Below, piece by piece: positions 44,466-54,443 of a DNA stretch of 64,000 nt. Source of the DNA: DASYLJ01 sp964404165. GTDB taxonomy: Bacteria > Desulfobacterota > Binatia > DP-6. Position 1 is the stretch's first letter; each line of letters starts with the position of its first letter. The stretch covers positions 1 through 64,000 of the forward strand of contig CAYOIZ010000036.1 in assembly GCA_964404165.1 (NCBI GenBank), given 5' to 3'. The notes under the pieces are model-generated. The model was not told the DNA's origin, searched no databases, and worked only from the letters and a program-made list of their open reading frames with translations. The translations under genes and the position numbers were made by a program.

Positions 44466-45797
44466 CGTCACCCAGTCCTTCGCCAGCCGCATCTGGTCGT
44501 GCAGGTGGCTGTACCAGAACAGGCCGCCCCGCCCGAGCAGATCGAGGTTCCCGATCGTCGCGACGGCGTCGCGCACGTAGGTCGCCGTCGCCGACCAGTC
44601 GAGACCGTAGACCGGGTAGGCGTTGGCGAGGAGATGATGGCGCCAGCCGCGGACGGCGTCGCGACGGATCAGGCCGGTGCCGTCGAGCTCGGTGATCACC
44701 CGCGCGGCCAGGTCGTCGTCGGCGAGAGCGTGCAGCGCATCCCCCGTCGAGCAGGGCACCTCGACGACGAGGCCGGTCTCGTCCGGTGGCGCCATGGCGG
44801 CGGAGCGGTTCTTCGGCTCCGACACGCGCGACACGCACAGCGCCGGATCGGGCAGGTAGAGCGTGGCGTTGGTCGACACCCGCGGCATCGCGAGCCGGAG
44901 GTAGACGATGCGCACGTGTCGGAAGCGCAGCCGCGCCGTCGCCTGGTGGACGTCGGGCGGCAGGGCGTCGCCGAGAAAGCGCACCAGCAGCGACAGCGGC
45001 AGGGTGCTGACCAACCGCCCGGCGACGGGGTGCTCGGTGCCGTCCGCCAGGACGACGGCACGCACGCGACGGCCGGCACGGACCAGCCCGGTGATCTCGC
45101 ACCCGAGGCGGAGCCGGGCGGGCGGCAGGGCCGCGGCCATGCGTGCCGCGATCGCGCCATAGCCGTCGCGTGGGTAGAGGAAGCTGCCGTCGAGGTGCGC
45201 GCGCTTCCGCGTCGGCCGCAGGACCTCGAGCACGAGCGCCCCCAGCGACAGGCCCGACAGGCGACGGGTGGCCACCTCGGGTGCCAGTCGCGCCCCGGGA
45301 AGACCCCAGAGCTTCTCCGAGTAGTCGAGGAGCAGCGGCTTCCCGAGCCGCCGGCCGTAGCGGTTCAGGGCGTGGTCCTCGAAGGTGCGTTCGGGACGGG
45401 GGTGGCGACGCGCACGCCAGAGATCGAGCGCGACGCGGCCGGCCTCGCCGAGGCCCTGGCCGAGCAGCCAGTTGAGGGGCGTGGGCGGGAAATCGATGAA
45501 GCGGCCCCGGGTCAGGATCTGGCTGGGCGCCTCGACGGTCGCGAGCTCGTCGCCGAGGAGACCCCGGACGTCCTGCGTGACGTCGGCATCGCGGTCGTGG
45601 AAGCGGTGCGCCCCGGCGTCGTAGCGGTGCCCGTCCCAGCGGAAGGTCCGGCAGAGCCCCCCCGGCTCGGCCGCCCGCTCGAACAGCGTGAAGGGCGTGC
45701 CGGCGCGGTGGGCATACCAGGCCAGCGCGAGCCCGGCGGGGCCACCCCCGAGGATCGTCAGCTCCGCCCGCCCCATGCGCGCCGGTGTCGTTAGCAT
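44388..45797 (-). CDS. FAD-dependent amine-oxidase-like protein (protoporphyrinogen oxidase / UDP-galactopyranose mutase-like fold)
   Basis: A 469-residue flavoprotein. The Rossmann motif ELTILGGGPAGLALAWYAHRAG, followed by FERAAEPGGLCRTFRWDGHRYDAGAHRFHDRD, binds FAD. A mid-segment LDYSEKLWGLPGARLAPEVATRRLSGLS and LYPRDGYGAIAARMA match NAD(P)-binding amine oxidoreductases often found in polysaccharide loci. It ends with a dinucleotide-binding completion DLLGRGGLFWYSHLHDQMR. It could oxidise or isomerise a nucleotide sugar or lipid; the substrate is unknown. Starts at 45797 or 45776 (MGRAELT) are equally plausible. It is divergent from typA with a 57-base spacer. Confidence 0.82.
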   Translation of the reverse strand: MLTTPARMGRAELTILGGGPAGLALAWYAHRAGTPFTLFERAAEPGGLCRTFRWDGHRYDAGAHRFHDRDADVTQDVRGLLGDELATVEAPSQILTRGRFIDFPPTPLNWLLGQGLGEAGRVALDLWRARRHPRPERTFEDHALNRYGRRLGKPLLLDYSEKLWGLPGARLAPEVATRRLSGLSLGALVLEVLRPTRKRAHLDGSFLYPRDGYGAIAARMAAALPPARLRLGCEITGLVRAGRRVRAVVLADGTEHPVAGRLVSTLPLSLLVRFLGDALPPDVHQATARLRFRHVRIVYLRLAMPRVSTNATLYLPDPALCVSRVSEPKNRSAAMAPPDETGLVVEVPCSTGDALHALADDDLAARVITELDGTGLIRRDAVRGWRHHLLANAYPVYGLDWSATATYVRDAVATIGNLDLLGRGGLFWYSHLHDQMRLAKDWVTSATASQHVAAHPQIGGEAVPEAPAS

Positions 45798-45854
45798 GCG
45801 ATGCGCACGCGTGCCATTGACCCTTCCCCCGGAGCCGGTCAGACTGCGCGGTTC

Positions 45855-47714
<1,860 letters not shown>

Positions 47715-47723
47715 ACGGCGCGA

Positions 47724-48020
47724 TCAGCGGCCGATCTCGTCGGCCTGGAACACGGACATCGTCGGCGCACCGCTGGCGAGCGCCGCGATCGCCCTCGCGA
47801 AGGCGGGCGACGCCGGCACGGCGAAGTGCGCGGTGAGCGCCGCCTGGTCGGTCCACTCCTCGACGAACACCAGACGCGACGGGTTCTCGACGTCCTGGTG
47901 CACGGCGTGCGAGATGCAGCCGGGCTCGAGCCGCGAGCGGCGCACGTGCTCGAGGCTGAGCGCCAGCGCCTCGTCGAGGTGACCGTCGCGCGCCACGACG
48001 CTGCCGGTGACGAGGATCAT
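47724..48020 (-). CDS. Antibiotic biosynthesis monooxygenase (ABM) family protein
   Basis: A 98-residue ferredoxin-like dimeric protein: MILVTGSVVARDGHLDEALALSLEHVRRSRLEPGCISHAVHQDVENPSRLVFVEEWTDQAALTAHF is the ABM consensus, including the EPGC and EEW boxes. Such cofactor-free enzymes oxidise quinols or dihydroquinones, or act as heme-degrading or methylglyoxal-linked enzymes; a YgiN-like quinol monooxygenase is the closest guess. The start overlaps the methyltransferase stop (ATGA), and AGGAAGGGG lies just upstream. It is last in a three-gene minus-strand operon. Confidence 0.88.
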   Translation of the reverse strand: MILVTGSVVARDGHLDEALALSLEHVRRSRLEPGCISHAVHQDVENPSRLVFVEEWTDQAALTAHFAVPASPAFARAIAALASGAPTMSVFQADEIGR

Positions 48021-48652
48021 CGTGGCCCCTTCCTGAGCTCGAACGTGACGAGACGCGGCGGACGCTTCGCATCCTCCGCATGCCACCACTCACGGAACGC
48101 CGACAGCGCGAGCCCCGCCTGCGCCGCCGCGTCGAAGAAGTCGGAGACGTGATGGAGGAACGCCGGGACGCGCGTCGTCCCCGCCGTCGCATCGTCGAAC
48201 CGCGCCTGCGATCCCTCGTACTGCCGGAACGGGTGCAGCTCGCTGACGTACAGGACACCACCGGCGGCGAGACAGCGCGCCGCCTCCGCGAAGACGACGT
48301 CGAGGTGTTCCACGTGCTCGAGCACCAGGTTGCAGGTGACCAGGTCGACCGTGCCGTTCGCGCACGGCCAGGGCTGCGTCACGTCGGCGACCTGGAAGTC
48401 GACGTGCGCGGCGGTGATCTTGTCGCGCGCGCGGGCGAGCATGCCGTCCGAGAAGTCGAGCGCGAGGACGCGGGCCCCGATCTCGGCCAGCAGCGCGGTG
48501 TTCTTGCCGGTCCCGCACCCGACCTCGAGCACGACGCCGACGCGCCGGTCGCCCAGCACGCGGCGCGTGACGTCGCGGTCGAGATCGCGTGTCAGGTTGC
48601 GATCGGCGTCGTAGGTCGCCGACCACGCCGTGTAGGCCGACGCGATGGTCAC
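48017..48652 (-). CDS. Class I SAM-dependent methyltransferase
   Basis: A 211-residue cytoplasmic enzyme. The SAM motif VVLEVGCGTGKNTALLAEIG (motif I), LALDFSDGMLARARDK, VDLVTCNLVLEHV (motif II) and RCLAAGGVLYVSELHPF (motif III) are in order. The N-terminal YTAWSATYDADRNLTRDLD is typical of the ubiquinone/menaquinone-like or 'Bud23-like' branch. The acceptor is unknown; location between an F420-type oxidoreductase and an ABM monooxygenase suggests quinone or small-phenol metabolism. It lies 7 bases after the oxidoreductase stop. Confidence 0.9.
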   Translation of the reverse strand: MTIASAYTAWSATYDADRNLTRDLDRDVTRRVLGDRRVGVVLEVGCGTGKNTALLAEIGARVLALDFSDGMLARARDKITAAHVDFQVADVTQPWPCANGTVDLVTCNLVLEHVEHLDVVFAEAARCLAAGGVLYVSELHPFRQYEGSQARFDDATAGTTRVPAFLHHVSDFFDAAAQAGLALSAFREWWHAEDAKRPPRLVTFELRKGPR

Positions 48653-48659
48653 ATCGGCG

Positions 48660-49073
48660 TCAGCGGCGACGCAGCAGCACCACCGGAATGTCGCGCGTGG
48701 TGCCGGCCTGGTAGTTGTCGTAATCGGGCCACTCCTTCACCATCGCCGGCCAGACGCGCTTCTTGTCCTCCGCCGTGCCGGTGCGTGCAGTGACCGGAAT
48801 GACGTCGCCCCACACCTGGATCTCGACGTCGGGATGCGCCACCAGGTTCTTGTACCAGCCGGGGTTGTCCGGAGCGCCGCCCTTCGACGCGACGAGCACG
48901 TAGTCGTCGCCGTCGCGTCCGTAGATGAGCGCGAACTTGCGCGTCGCACCGGACTTGCGGCCCTTGGTGTGCAGGATGAGCACGGACGTACCGTTCCAGT
49001 CGTGACCGACCTTGCCGCCGGTGGCCTCGTACTGCCGCACGTGTTCGTCGCCGAAGAGACTGTAGTCAGGCAT
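48660..49073 (-). CDS. Deazaflavin (F420)-dependent nitroreductase family protein
   Basis: A 137-residue split-beta-barrel flavin/deazaflavin reductase of the Ddn family: NGTSVLILHTKGRKSGATRKFALIYGRDGDDYVLVASKGGAPDNPGWYKNLVAHPDVEIQVWGDVIPVTAR is the family signature, with TKGRKSG contacting the F420 phosphate. It would use reduced F420 to reduce quinones, enones or nitro compounds. F420 itself implies fbi/cof genes elsewhere; none are in the window. It is first in the operon with the methyltransferase and ABM genes. The start is ATG 49073. Confidence 0.88.
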   Translation of the reverse strand: MPDYSLFGDEHVRQYEATGGKVGHDWNGTSVLILHTKGRKSGATRKFALIYGRDGDDYVLVASKGGAPDNPGWYKNLVAHPDVEIQVWGDVIPVTARTGTAEDKKRVWPAMVKEWPDYDNYQAGTTRDIPVVLLRRR

Positions 49074-49172
49074 GCGCGGCAAGGTGCCACGTCGTGCGAG
49101 CGTTGGCGACCCCGGTCGTCGGCGGGAACCGCCGCCCTTGCGCGGCGTGCCGTCACCACCTACTGCACCCCG

Positions 49173-50249
49173 GTGCGACCCACCCGGCCCTTCCTCGTCC
49201 ACGGCCTCACCGTCTCCTACTTCACGCGCAAGGTGACGGGCTACCTCGACCACGCCGGCCTTCCCTGGCAGCTCCGCCCGAGCATCGGCATGAACTTCGA
49301 GGCCAATCGCGCCGGGTGGAACGGTGGCATTCCCGTCGTCACCACGCCGGACGGCGAGCTGATCTGGGACTCGACCGCGATCATCCTGCATCTCGACCAC
49401 CACCACCCCGAGACGCGCGTGGTTCCCGACGACCCGATGCTCGCCTTCCTGACGTTCCTGCTCGACGACGTCTCCGACGAGTGGCTCTACCGGCACGCCG
49501 TCGGCACGCGCTGGCTCGTCCCCGAGAACGCGGCGTCCGGCAGCTGGGACATCGCCCGCGAGGGCAGCCTCGAGGTTCCGGGCGGCGGCATCGGCACGAC
49601 GCGCGCGCTGGTGAGGGCGGCGATGACCGCGTGCCTGCCGCGCCTCGGCACGACGCCCGGCAACATCGACGCCTGGGTGCAGGAGTCGCTCCTCCCCTGG
49701 CAGCGCGCGCTCGGCGCGCACGTCGCGGCGCACGGCTACCTGCTCGGCGGCCGGCCGTCCCTCGCCGACTTCGCGCTCTTCGGCGGCAACGTCGCCCACT
49801 TCGTCAACGATCCCGTCTGCTGCGGGTGGGTGGAAGACGCGGCCCCCGCCGTCGTCGCCTACACGCACGCGATGCAGGCGCCGTACGCGCAGCAGCTCGG
49901 CGACTGGCTCGACGCCACCGCCCTCCCCGACTCGCTCGTGGCCCTGCTCGCCGAAACCGGGCGCCACTACCTGCCCTGGGTGGCGGCGGCGACGCGCGAT
50001 GGATCGGCCACGGTCCACTTCGAGCACGGCGACGACGCCACCATCGCGACGACCAACTTCCTCACCGTCGCGCGCGGCGTCCTGCTGGCGCGCTACGTCG
50101 CGGCACGAACGCCCGCACTCGACGCCGTGCTCGACCGCGCCGGCATCCTGCGCTGGTTCGCCGACTTCACCGACCAGGCCACCTCGGTGCCCGATCCCGT
50201 ACCGCCGCCGCGACCGCCGGACAATCAGCCCTTTCGCGCCGGCGACTGA
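49173..50249 (+). CDS. Glutathione S-transferase N-terminal domain protein (358 aa)
   Basis: The N-terminal 80 residues form a GST thioredoxin-like domain: LVHGLTVSYFTRKVTGYLDHAGLPWQLR and GGIPVVTTPDGELIWDSTAIILHLD hold the cis-Pro and the glutathione-binding DS. A long helical C-terminal domain of about 260 residues follows (AWVQESLLPWQRALGAHVAAHGYLLGGRPSLADFALFG), longer than usual for GST. The mid-section ends with VHFEHGDDATIATTNFLTVARGVLLARYVAAR, and the protein finishes in a Pro-rich tail. It is likely a cytoplasmic enzyme of unknown substrate. The start is GTG 49173; the frame is open far upstream without similarity. It abuts the convergent L,D-transpeptidase stop. Confidence 0.85.
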   Translation: MRPTRPFLVHGLTVSYFTRKVTGYLDHAGLPWQLRPSIGMNFEANRAGWNGGIPVVTTPDGELIWDSTAIILHLDHHHPETRVVPDDPMLAFLTFLLDDVSDEWLYRHAVGTRWLVPENAASGSWDIAREGSLEVPGGGIGTTRALVRAAMTACLPRLGTTPGNIDAWVQESLLPWQRALGAHVAAHGYLLGGRPSLADFALFGGNVAHFVNDPVCCGWVEDAAPAVVAYTHAMQAPYAQQLGDWLDATALPDSLVALLAETGRHYLPWVAAATRDGSATVHFEHGDDATIATTNFLTVARGVLLARYVAARTPALDAVLDRAGILRWFADFTDQATSVPDPVPPPRPPDNQPFRAGD

Positions 50250-50981
50250 TCAGGGCAGCACGAGCGGCAACGCCACCGGCTGCGCCAGCCACGCCAGCGA
50301 TCGCCACGGCGGCGGGCGATCGAACGCGTACGTGCCGACGATCGCCACCGGCGTGCCGCGCGACAGGACGCTGCGCCCGTCTTCCGCCAGCGTCCAGCCC
50401 TCCCCCCAGTCCCACAGCCAGCGCGCATCGCCCTCGCGCAGACGCACGCAGGCGTGACTCGCCGGGCGGCCGGGAAGATCGAACTGGTGGAACGCGATGC
50501 CCTCGCGGCTGCCGAAGTTGAAGTACCAGGGCATGAACCAGCGCGGATCGACCGTGCTGTGGCGACCCTTCGAGTGCCAGTTGAGATGGTAGAAGCCGGG
50601 CGGCGTCCGGTCGTCGCGCCGGCCGCTGCTGACCGGCGCCCAGCGCACGAGCACGCCGTACTCGTAGGCGCCGAACGCCTGGCCGGCGACGTCGACAGCG
50701 ATCGCCTTCGGGTGCGGGAACCCGGCGGACCAGACCAGCGGCAGCGGGGAATGCGCCGTCGGACCGTCGTCCCAGACGTCGGGCACCACGAGCACGCCGA
50801 GCCCCGCCAGATGCGCGCGGTCGGCACGATTGAGCTTCTCGAGCACCGCGATCTGCGCGGCGGTCCGGCCGGCGAGCGCCGCCTTCGGCGGCATCAGCCG
50901 ATAGGGCACCGGCTCCATCGTCTGGGCCATGACCAGCGCCGGGACGAGGAGGAGCGAGGCGAGCCACCACCGCACGCGCAT
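50250..50981 (-). CDS. L,D-transpeptidase (YkuD family), exported
   Basis: A 243-residue protein with an N-terminal signal or anchor (MRVRWWLASLLLVPALVMA). The catalytic core reads FGSREGIAFHQFDLPGRPASHACVRLREGDARWLWDWGE: the Cys of SHACVR corresponds to SHGCxR, with Ala in place of Gly, and the upstream His is in AFHQF. It should crosslink peptidoglycan by 3-3 bonds or tether a protein to the wall in the periplasm. It is last in the four-gene operon; its ATG overlaps the stop of the GT2 gene by one base (TGATG), so it is coupled to glycosyl transfer genes. Confidence 0.85.
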   Translation of the reverse strand: MRVRWWLASLLLVPALVMAQTMEPVPYRLMPPKAALAGRTAAQIAVLEKLNRADRAHLAGLGVLVVPDVWDDGPTAHSPLPLVWSAGFPHPKAIAVDVAGQAFGAYEYGVLVRWAPVSSGRRDDRTPPGFYHLNWHSKGRHSTVDPRWFMPWYFNFGSREGIAFHQFDLPGRPASHACVRLREGDARWLWDWGEGWTLAEDGRSVLSRGTPVAIVGTYAFDRPPPWRSLAWLAQPVALPLVLP

Positions 50982-51688
50982 CACCCGCGCCGATGCCGCA
51001 CGAGCAGCCGGATGACCTTGAGCCCGTAGACGACGCTGCCGCCGAAGTGGAGCGACGACGCCTCGGGGAAGTAGCGCGTCGCGACCGGCACCTCGGCGAA
51101 CCGCGCCCCGGCGGCGACGAGCTGTGCCGTGATCTCCTGGTCGAACACGAAGTCGTCGGAGTTCGCCTCGAGATCGAGCCGTTCGAGGATGGCGCGCGAA
51201 TAGGCCCGGTAGCCGGTGTGGAACTCGCTCAGCCGGAGCCCGAAGACGCGATTCTCGACCGCCGTGAGCACGCGGTTGCCGAGCCATTTCCACCACGGCA
51301 TGCCCTGCGCCACCACCGACGTCCCGAGGAAGCGGCTCGCGAACACCACGTCGGCGCGGCCCTGGCGAATCGGCGCCAGGACGTCGGCCAGCACCCGCGG
51401 GTCGTACTGGTAGTCGGGGTGCACCATGACGACGATCTCCGCCCCGGCACGCAGCGCCTCGCGGTAGCACGTCTTCTGGTTCGCGCCGTAGCCGCGATTG
51501 CGCTCGTGGACGAAGACGGTGAGGCCGAGCTCGTGGGCGAGGCGCACGGTGTCGTCGCCGCTGGCGTCGTCCACCAGGATCACCTGGTCGTAGTGGCCCG
51601 CCGGCAGATCCGCCACCGTGCGGCGCAACGTCCGCGCGGCGTTGTACGCCGGCATCACCACCACCACGCGCTCCGTCGGGTCGGCCAT
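50981..51688 (-). CDS. GT2 glycosyltransferase, polyprenyl-phosphate sugar synthase-like
   Basis: A 235-residue enzyme resembling Dpm1/DPG synthases: VVVMPAYNAARTLRRTVADL, QVILVDDASGDDTVRLAHEL and VHERNRGYGANQKTCYREAL precede VVMVHPDYQYDPR (the DxD-like site) and HTGYRAYSRAILERLDLEANSDDFVFDQEITAQLVAAGARFAEVPV, a typical acceptor region. It transfers a sugar from a nucleotide to polyprenyl phosphate at the cytoplasmic face. It has no C-terminal membrane helix pair, as in soluble Dpm1. It starts 4 bases after the oxygenase stop and is coupled to the L,D-transpeptidase. It could supply the lipid-linked sugar used by the GT-C/TPR protein. Confidence 0.88.
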   Translation of the reverse strand: MADPTERVVVVMPAYNAARTLRRTVADLPAGHYDQVILVDDASGDDTVRLAHELGLTVFVHERNRGYGANQKTCYREALRAGAEIVVMVHPDYQYDPRVLADVLAPIRQGRADVVFASRFLGTSVVAQGMPWWKWLGNRVLTAVENRVFGLRLSEFHTGYRAYSRAILERLDLEANSDDFVFDQEITAQLVAAGARFAEVPVATRYFPEASSLHFGGSVVYGLKVIRLLVRHRRG

Positions 51689-51692
51689 GTCC

Positions 51693-52499
51693 TCAGAACC
51701 AGCGCAGCAGTCGACTGATGACGCGATCGTCGAGCGGCGTGTAGCGCTTCAGCGCGGAGTAGACGCCGAGCGCCCAGCGATCGGCATGGATGAGCGCGCG
51801 CCGGAGCGGGCCGTCGCCAGGACGCGGCACGTAGCGCGTCGGACGCAGCGCCAGCGGCCGCCCCTCGTCACGGTAGTAGTACAGCGCCAGCGATCGGCGC
51901 GTGCGATCCGGCGGACACGACACCGACACCACGCCGTGGAACGAACGCTCGCTGGTCCGGAACACCACGCAGCGATTGAACGCCGGTGCGATGGCGCGCA
52001 CGCAGCGCGTGACCGGCGGGTCCCACAGCTCGAGCGCCCCGCCCCACGCCGCATCCCAGTCGCGGTTCAGGAACAGGAGCAGGTTCACCTGCCGGCTCCA
52101 GGTGCGACGCTTCGCATGCGAGAGGTGATCGAGGTGGACGTTCAGGAAGCCGCCGGCACGCGTCTGCTGCAGGCCGGCGCCGTCGAGCTCGGGGTCGGGA
52201 CGCAGCCCGTCCACCCCCATGAGCGCTTCGAGCGCCGTCACGAACGCGGGCTCGTGCAGCGTCGCCACCACCGCGCGCGCCGTCGGGCCCATGGTGGCGA
52301 CGTCGCTCGCCACCAGCTTCTTCTCGTTGACGTGGTGGTACGACTTCCACGCCGGCCCGGCGACGTCGAACTCGGCTGCCAGCGCATCGGCGACCTCCGC
52401 CGGCAGGAAGTCGTCGACGACGGCGTGCGCGAACGGCGTCGTCCGTGCGAGCGCCCCCGGGTCGATGCGTCCGAGCGCGTCGAGCGCGTGCCGGATCAC
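51693..52499 (-). CDS. 2-oxoglutarate/Fe(II)-dependent oxygenase (prolyl 4-hydroxylase-like)
   Basis: A 268-residue cytoplasmic oxygenase of the 2OG-FeII_Oxy_3 type. Iron ligands are H122 and D124 in NVHLDHLSHAK and H188 in SERSFHGVV; the 2OG-binding Arg is in TRRSLALYYY about 12 residues on. The double-stranded beta-helix flanks QVNLLLFLNRDWDAAWGGALELWD and NRCVVFRTSERS are classic. It hydroxylates a side chain or small molecule using O2 and 2-oxoglutarate; homologues act on protein prolines or amino acids. The GTG start at 52499 overlaps the stop of the TPR gene as GTGA, so the two are translationally coupled. The substrate is unknown. Confidence 0.85.
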   Translation of the reverse strand: MIRHALDALGRIDPGALARTTPFAHAVVDDFLPAEVADALAAEFDVAGPAWKSYHHVNEKKLVASDVATMGPTARAVVATLHEPAFVTALEALMGVDGLRPDPELDGAGLQQTRAGGFLNVHLDHLSHAKRRTWSRQVNLLLFLNRDWDAAWGGALELWDPPVTRCVRAIAPAFNRCVVFRTSERSFHGVVSVSCPPDRTRRSLALYYYRDEGRPLALRPTRYVPRPGDGPLRRALIHADRWALGVYSALKRYTPLDDRVISRLLRWF

Positions 52500-54352
52500 G
52501 GCGCCGTCCCGCGCGACTGCGCTTCGAGCGCCGCCAGATCGGCACGCGCTTCCGGCCAATCGGGTTGCAGGACGAGGGCCTCGCGCAGCGTCGCGATGGC
52601 GTCGTCGGTGCGGCCGGCCGCGGCGAAGGACGCCGCGAGGTTGTAGCGCGCGCCCGGATGATCCGGCGCGAGAGCGATCGCCGCGCGGTGCTGCGCGATG
52701 GCCTCGTCATGACGACCCATCCCGTCGAGGGCCATCGCCAGGCTGCCGTGTGCAGCGGCATCGTCGGATCGCAGCGCGAGCGCCGCCTCGTAGGCGCGGA
52801 CGGCCTCGTCGAGCCGCCCCTGCGCCGCCAGCGCCATGCCGAGACCGATGCGGGCGTTCACGTGCTGCGGATCGCGTGCGATGGCCTCGCGGTAGCGCGT
52901 GACCGCCTCGTCGAGCCGCCCCTGCGCCGCCAGCACGAGACCGGCGTTGAAACGCGGCGACGCGCTGTCGGGCGCCAGGCGCTCGGCCTCGGCGTACGCG
53001 GCGAGCGCGCCACCGCCGTCACCCGTGGCCGCCAGTGCCGCCCCCAGCGAGACGTGGACCTTCGCGTACGTCGGCGCCAACACGATCCCGCGGCGCAGGT
53101 GCGGGAGCGCGTCGCCCGCACGACCGCGCTCCAGCAACGCGGCGCCGAGATTCGTCTCGGCGAGGTAGTTGTCGGGCGACACCGCCACCGTGTGCGTGAA
53201 GAGCGTCACGCTGTCGCGCCAGACGGCCAGCTGGCGCATCGTCAGCAGGGCGCAGGCAACGGCCGCGACGGCGGTGACGGGCGTCACCCACGCGGCGGAC
53301 AGGCTCCACGCCGCCATCAGGAGCAGGCCGATCTGCGGTAGGTACGTGAAGCGGTCGGCGAGCGCCTGGTCGCCGACCTTCACGATGCCGATGACGGGCA
53401 CCAGCGTGCCGACGAACCAGAGCCACCCGATCGCGAGCCAGGGACGGATCCGGGCCTGCCACAGCGCCAGCGCCGTGACCGCGACGAGCAGCGCCCCCGC
53501 ACCGGCAACCTCGACCGGCGACACGGTCCTGGGCGGATGGAAGACCGCGAGCCCGCTCGGCCACAGGCTCAGCCACAGGTACGTGGCGTAGGCCACGGCG
53601 GCGTTCGCGATCCGGGTGCCGAGCGGCAGGCCCTCGAGCGTCACCATCGCCCCCGCGTCGCGCTGCACGACGAACGTCACCACGCTCGCCGCCAGGCTGA
53701 GCACCAGCAGCGGCCCCTTCTCGGCCACCAGCCGCGTGCTCCACGGACGCCGCAGCGGCCAGACGTCGAGGAGCAGGAGGGCCGCCGGAAACGTCACCAC
53801 CATCGGCTTTGCCAGCAGCCCGGCGACGAAGGCGAGCGCCACGAGCAGGTAGCGACCGAGCGACGGTCGCGTCACGTACCACCAGTACGCCCACAGCCCG
53901 ACCATCCACCAGAAGGCGGCGAGGACGTCCTTCCGTTCCGACACCCAGGCCACCGACTCGACGCGGAGCGGATGGAGCGCGAAGACCGTCGCCACGAGCA
54001 GACTGCGCCACGCGTCGCCGGTCATGCGCCGGAGCACGTCGAACAGCAGCGTCGCGGCGGCCGCGTGCAACAGGACGCTCGTCAGATGATGGCCGGACGG
54101 CGCCAGCCCCCAGAGCTCGACGTCGAGCATGTGCGAGAGCCAGGTGAGCGGATGCCAGTTGGCGGAATGGGCTGCGGTGAACGCCCAGACGACGCTCGAC
54201 GCCGTCAGGCCGGCCCGTACCGGGGGATTGTCGAGGACGTATTCGGGGTCGTCGTAGTTGACGAAGCCGTTCTGGAGCGACGGCAGGAAGACGAGCACCG
54301 TCACCGCGGCCAGGGCGCCGGCGAGCAGGCGGTCGCGGGTGGCCGGGGTCAC
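52496..54352 (-). CDS. TMTC-like GT-C membrane protein with C-terminal TPR repeats
   Basis: A 618-residue protein. The N-terminal 380 residues form about nine membrane helices with the characteristic first loop NGFVNYDDPEYVLDNPPVRAGL, in which the acidic DD lies at the position of GT-C catalytic residues, and HPLRVESVAWVSERKDVLAAF. Seven TPR repeats occupy residues about 385-618 (AETNLGAALLERGRAGDALP and similar units, spaced 34 residues). The overall layout is that of eukaryotic TMTC1-4, which transfer mannose to cadherins, and of many bacterial homologues without known substrate. It likely uses polyprenyl-phosphate sugar and glycosylates exported protein. It heads a coupled four-gene operon. 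Confidence 0.85.
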   Translation of the reverse strand: MTPATRDRLLAGALAAVTVLVFLPSLQNGFVNYDDPEYVLDNPPVRAGLTASSVVWAFTAAHSANWHPLTWLSHMLDVELWGLAPSGHHLTSVLLHAAAATLLFDVLRRMTGDAWRSLLVATVFALHPLRVESVAWVSERKDVLAAFWWMVGLWAYWWYVTRPSLGRYLLVALAFVAGLLAKPMVVTFPAALLLLDVWPLRRPWSTRLVAEKGPLLVLSLAASVVTFVVQRDAGAMVTLEGLPLGTRIANAAVAYATYLWLSLWPSGLAVFHPPRTVSPVEVAGAGALLVAVTALALWQARIRPWLAIGWLWFVGTLVPVIGIVKVGDQALADRFTYLPQIGLLLMAAWSLSAAWVTPVTAVAAVACALLTMRQLAVWRDSVTLFTHTVAVSPDNYLAETNLGAALLERGRAGDALPHLRRGIVLAPTYAKVHVSLGAALAATGDGGGALAAYAEAERLAPDSASPRFNAGLVLAAQGRLDEAVTRYREAIARDPQHVNARIGLGMALAAQGRLDEAVRAYEAALALRSDDAAAHGSLAMALDGMGRHDEAIAQHRAAIALAPDHPGARYNLAASFAAAGRTDDAIATLREALVLQPDWPEARADLAALEAQSRGTAP

Positions 54353-54443
54353 GGGGCGCGTTCAATACGGCGGTCGCGCGGGCGTCAAGCGCGATGGCGC
54401 GCGCGTTGACGGCCGCGGTCCGCCGGCAGTAGGGGACGTCGCC

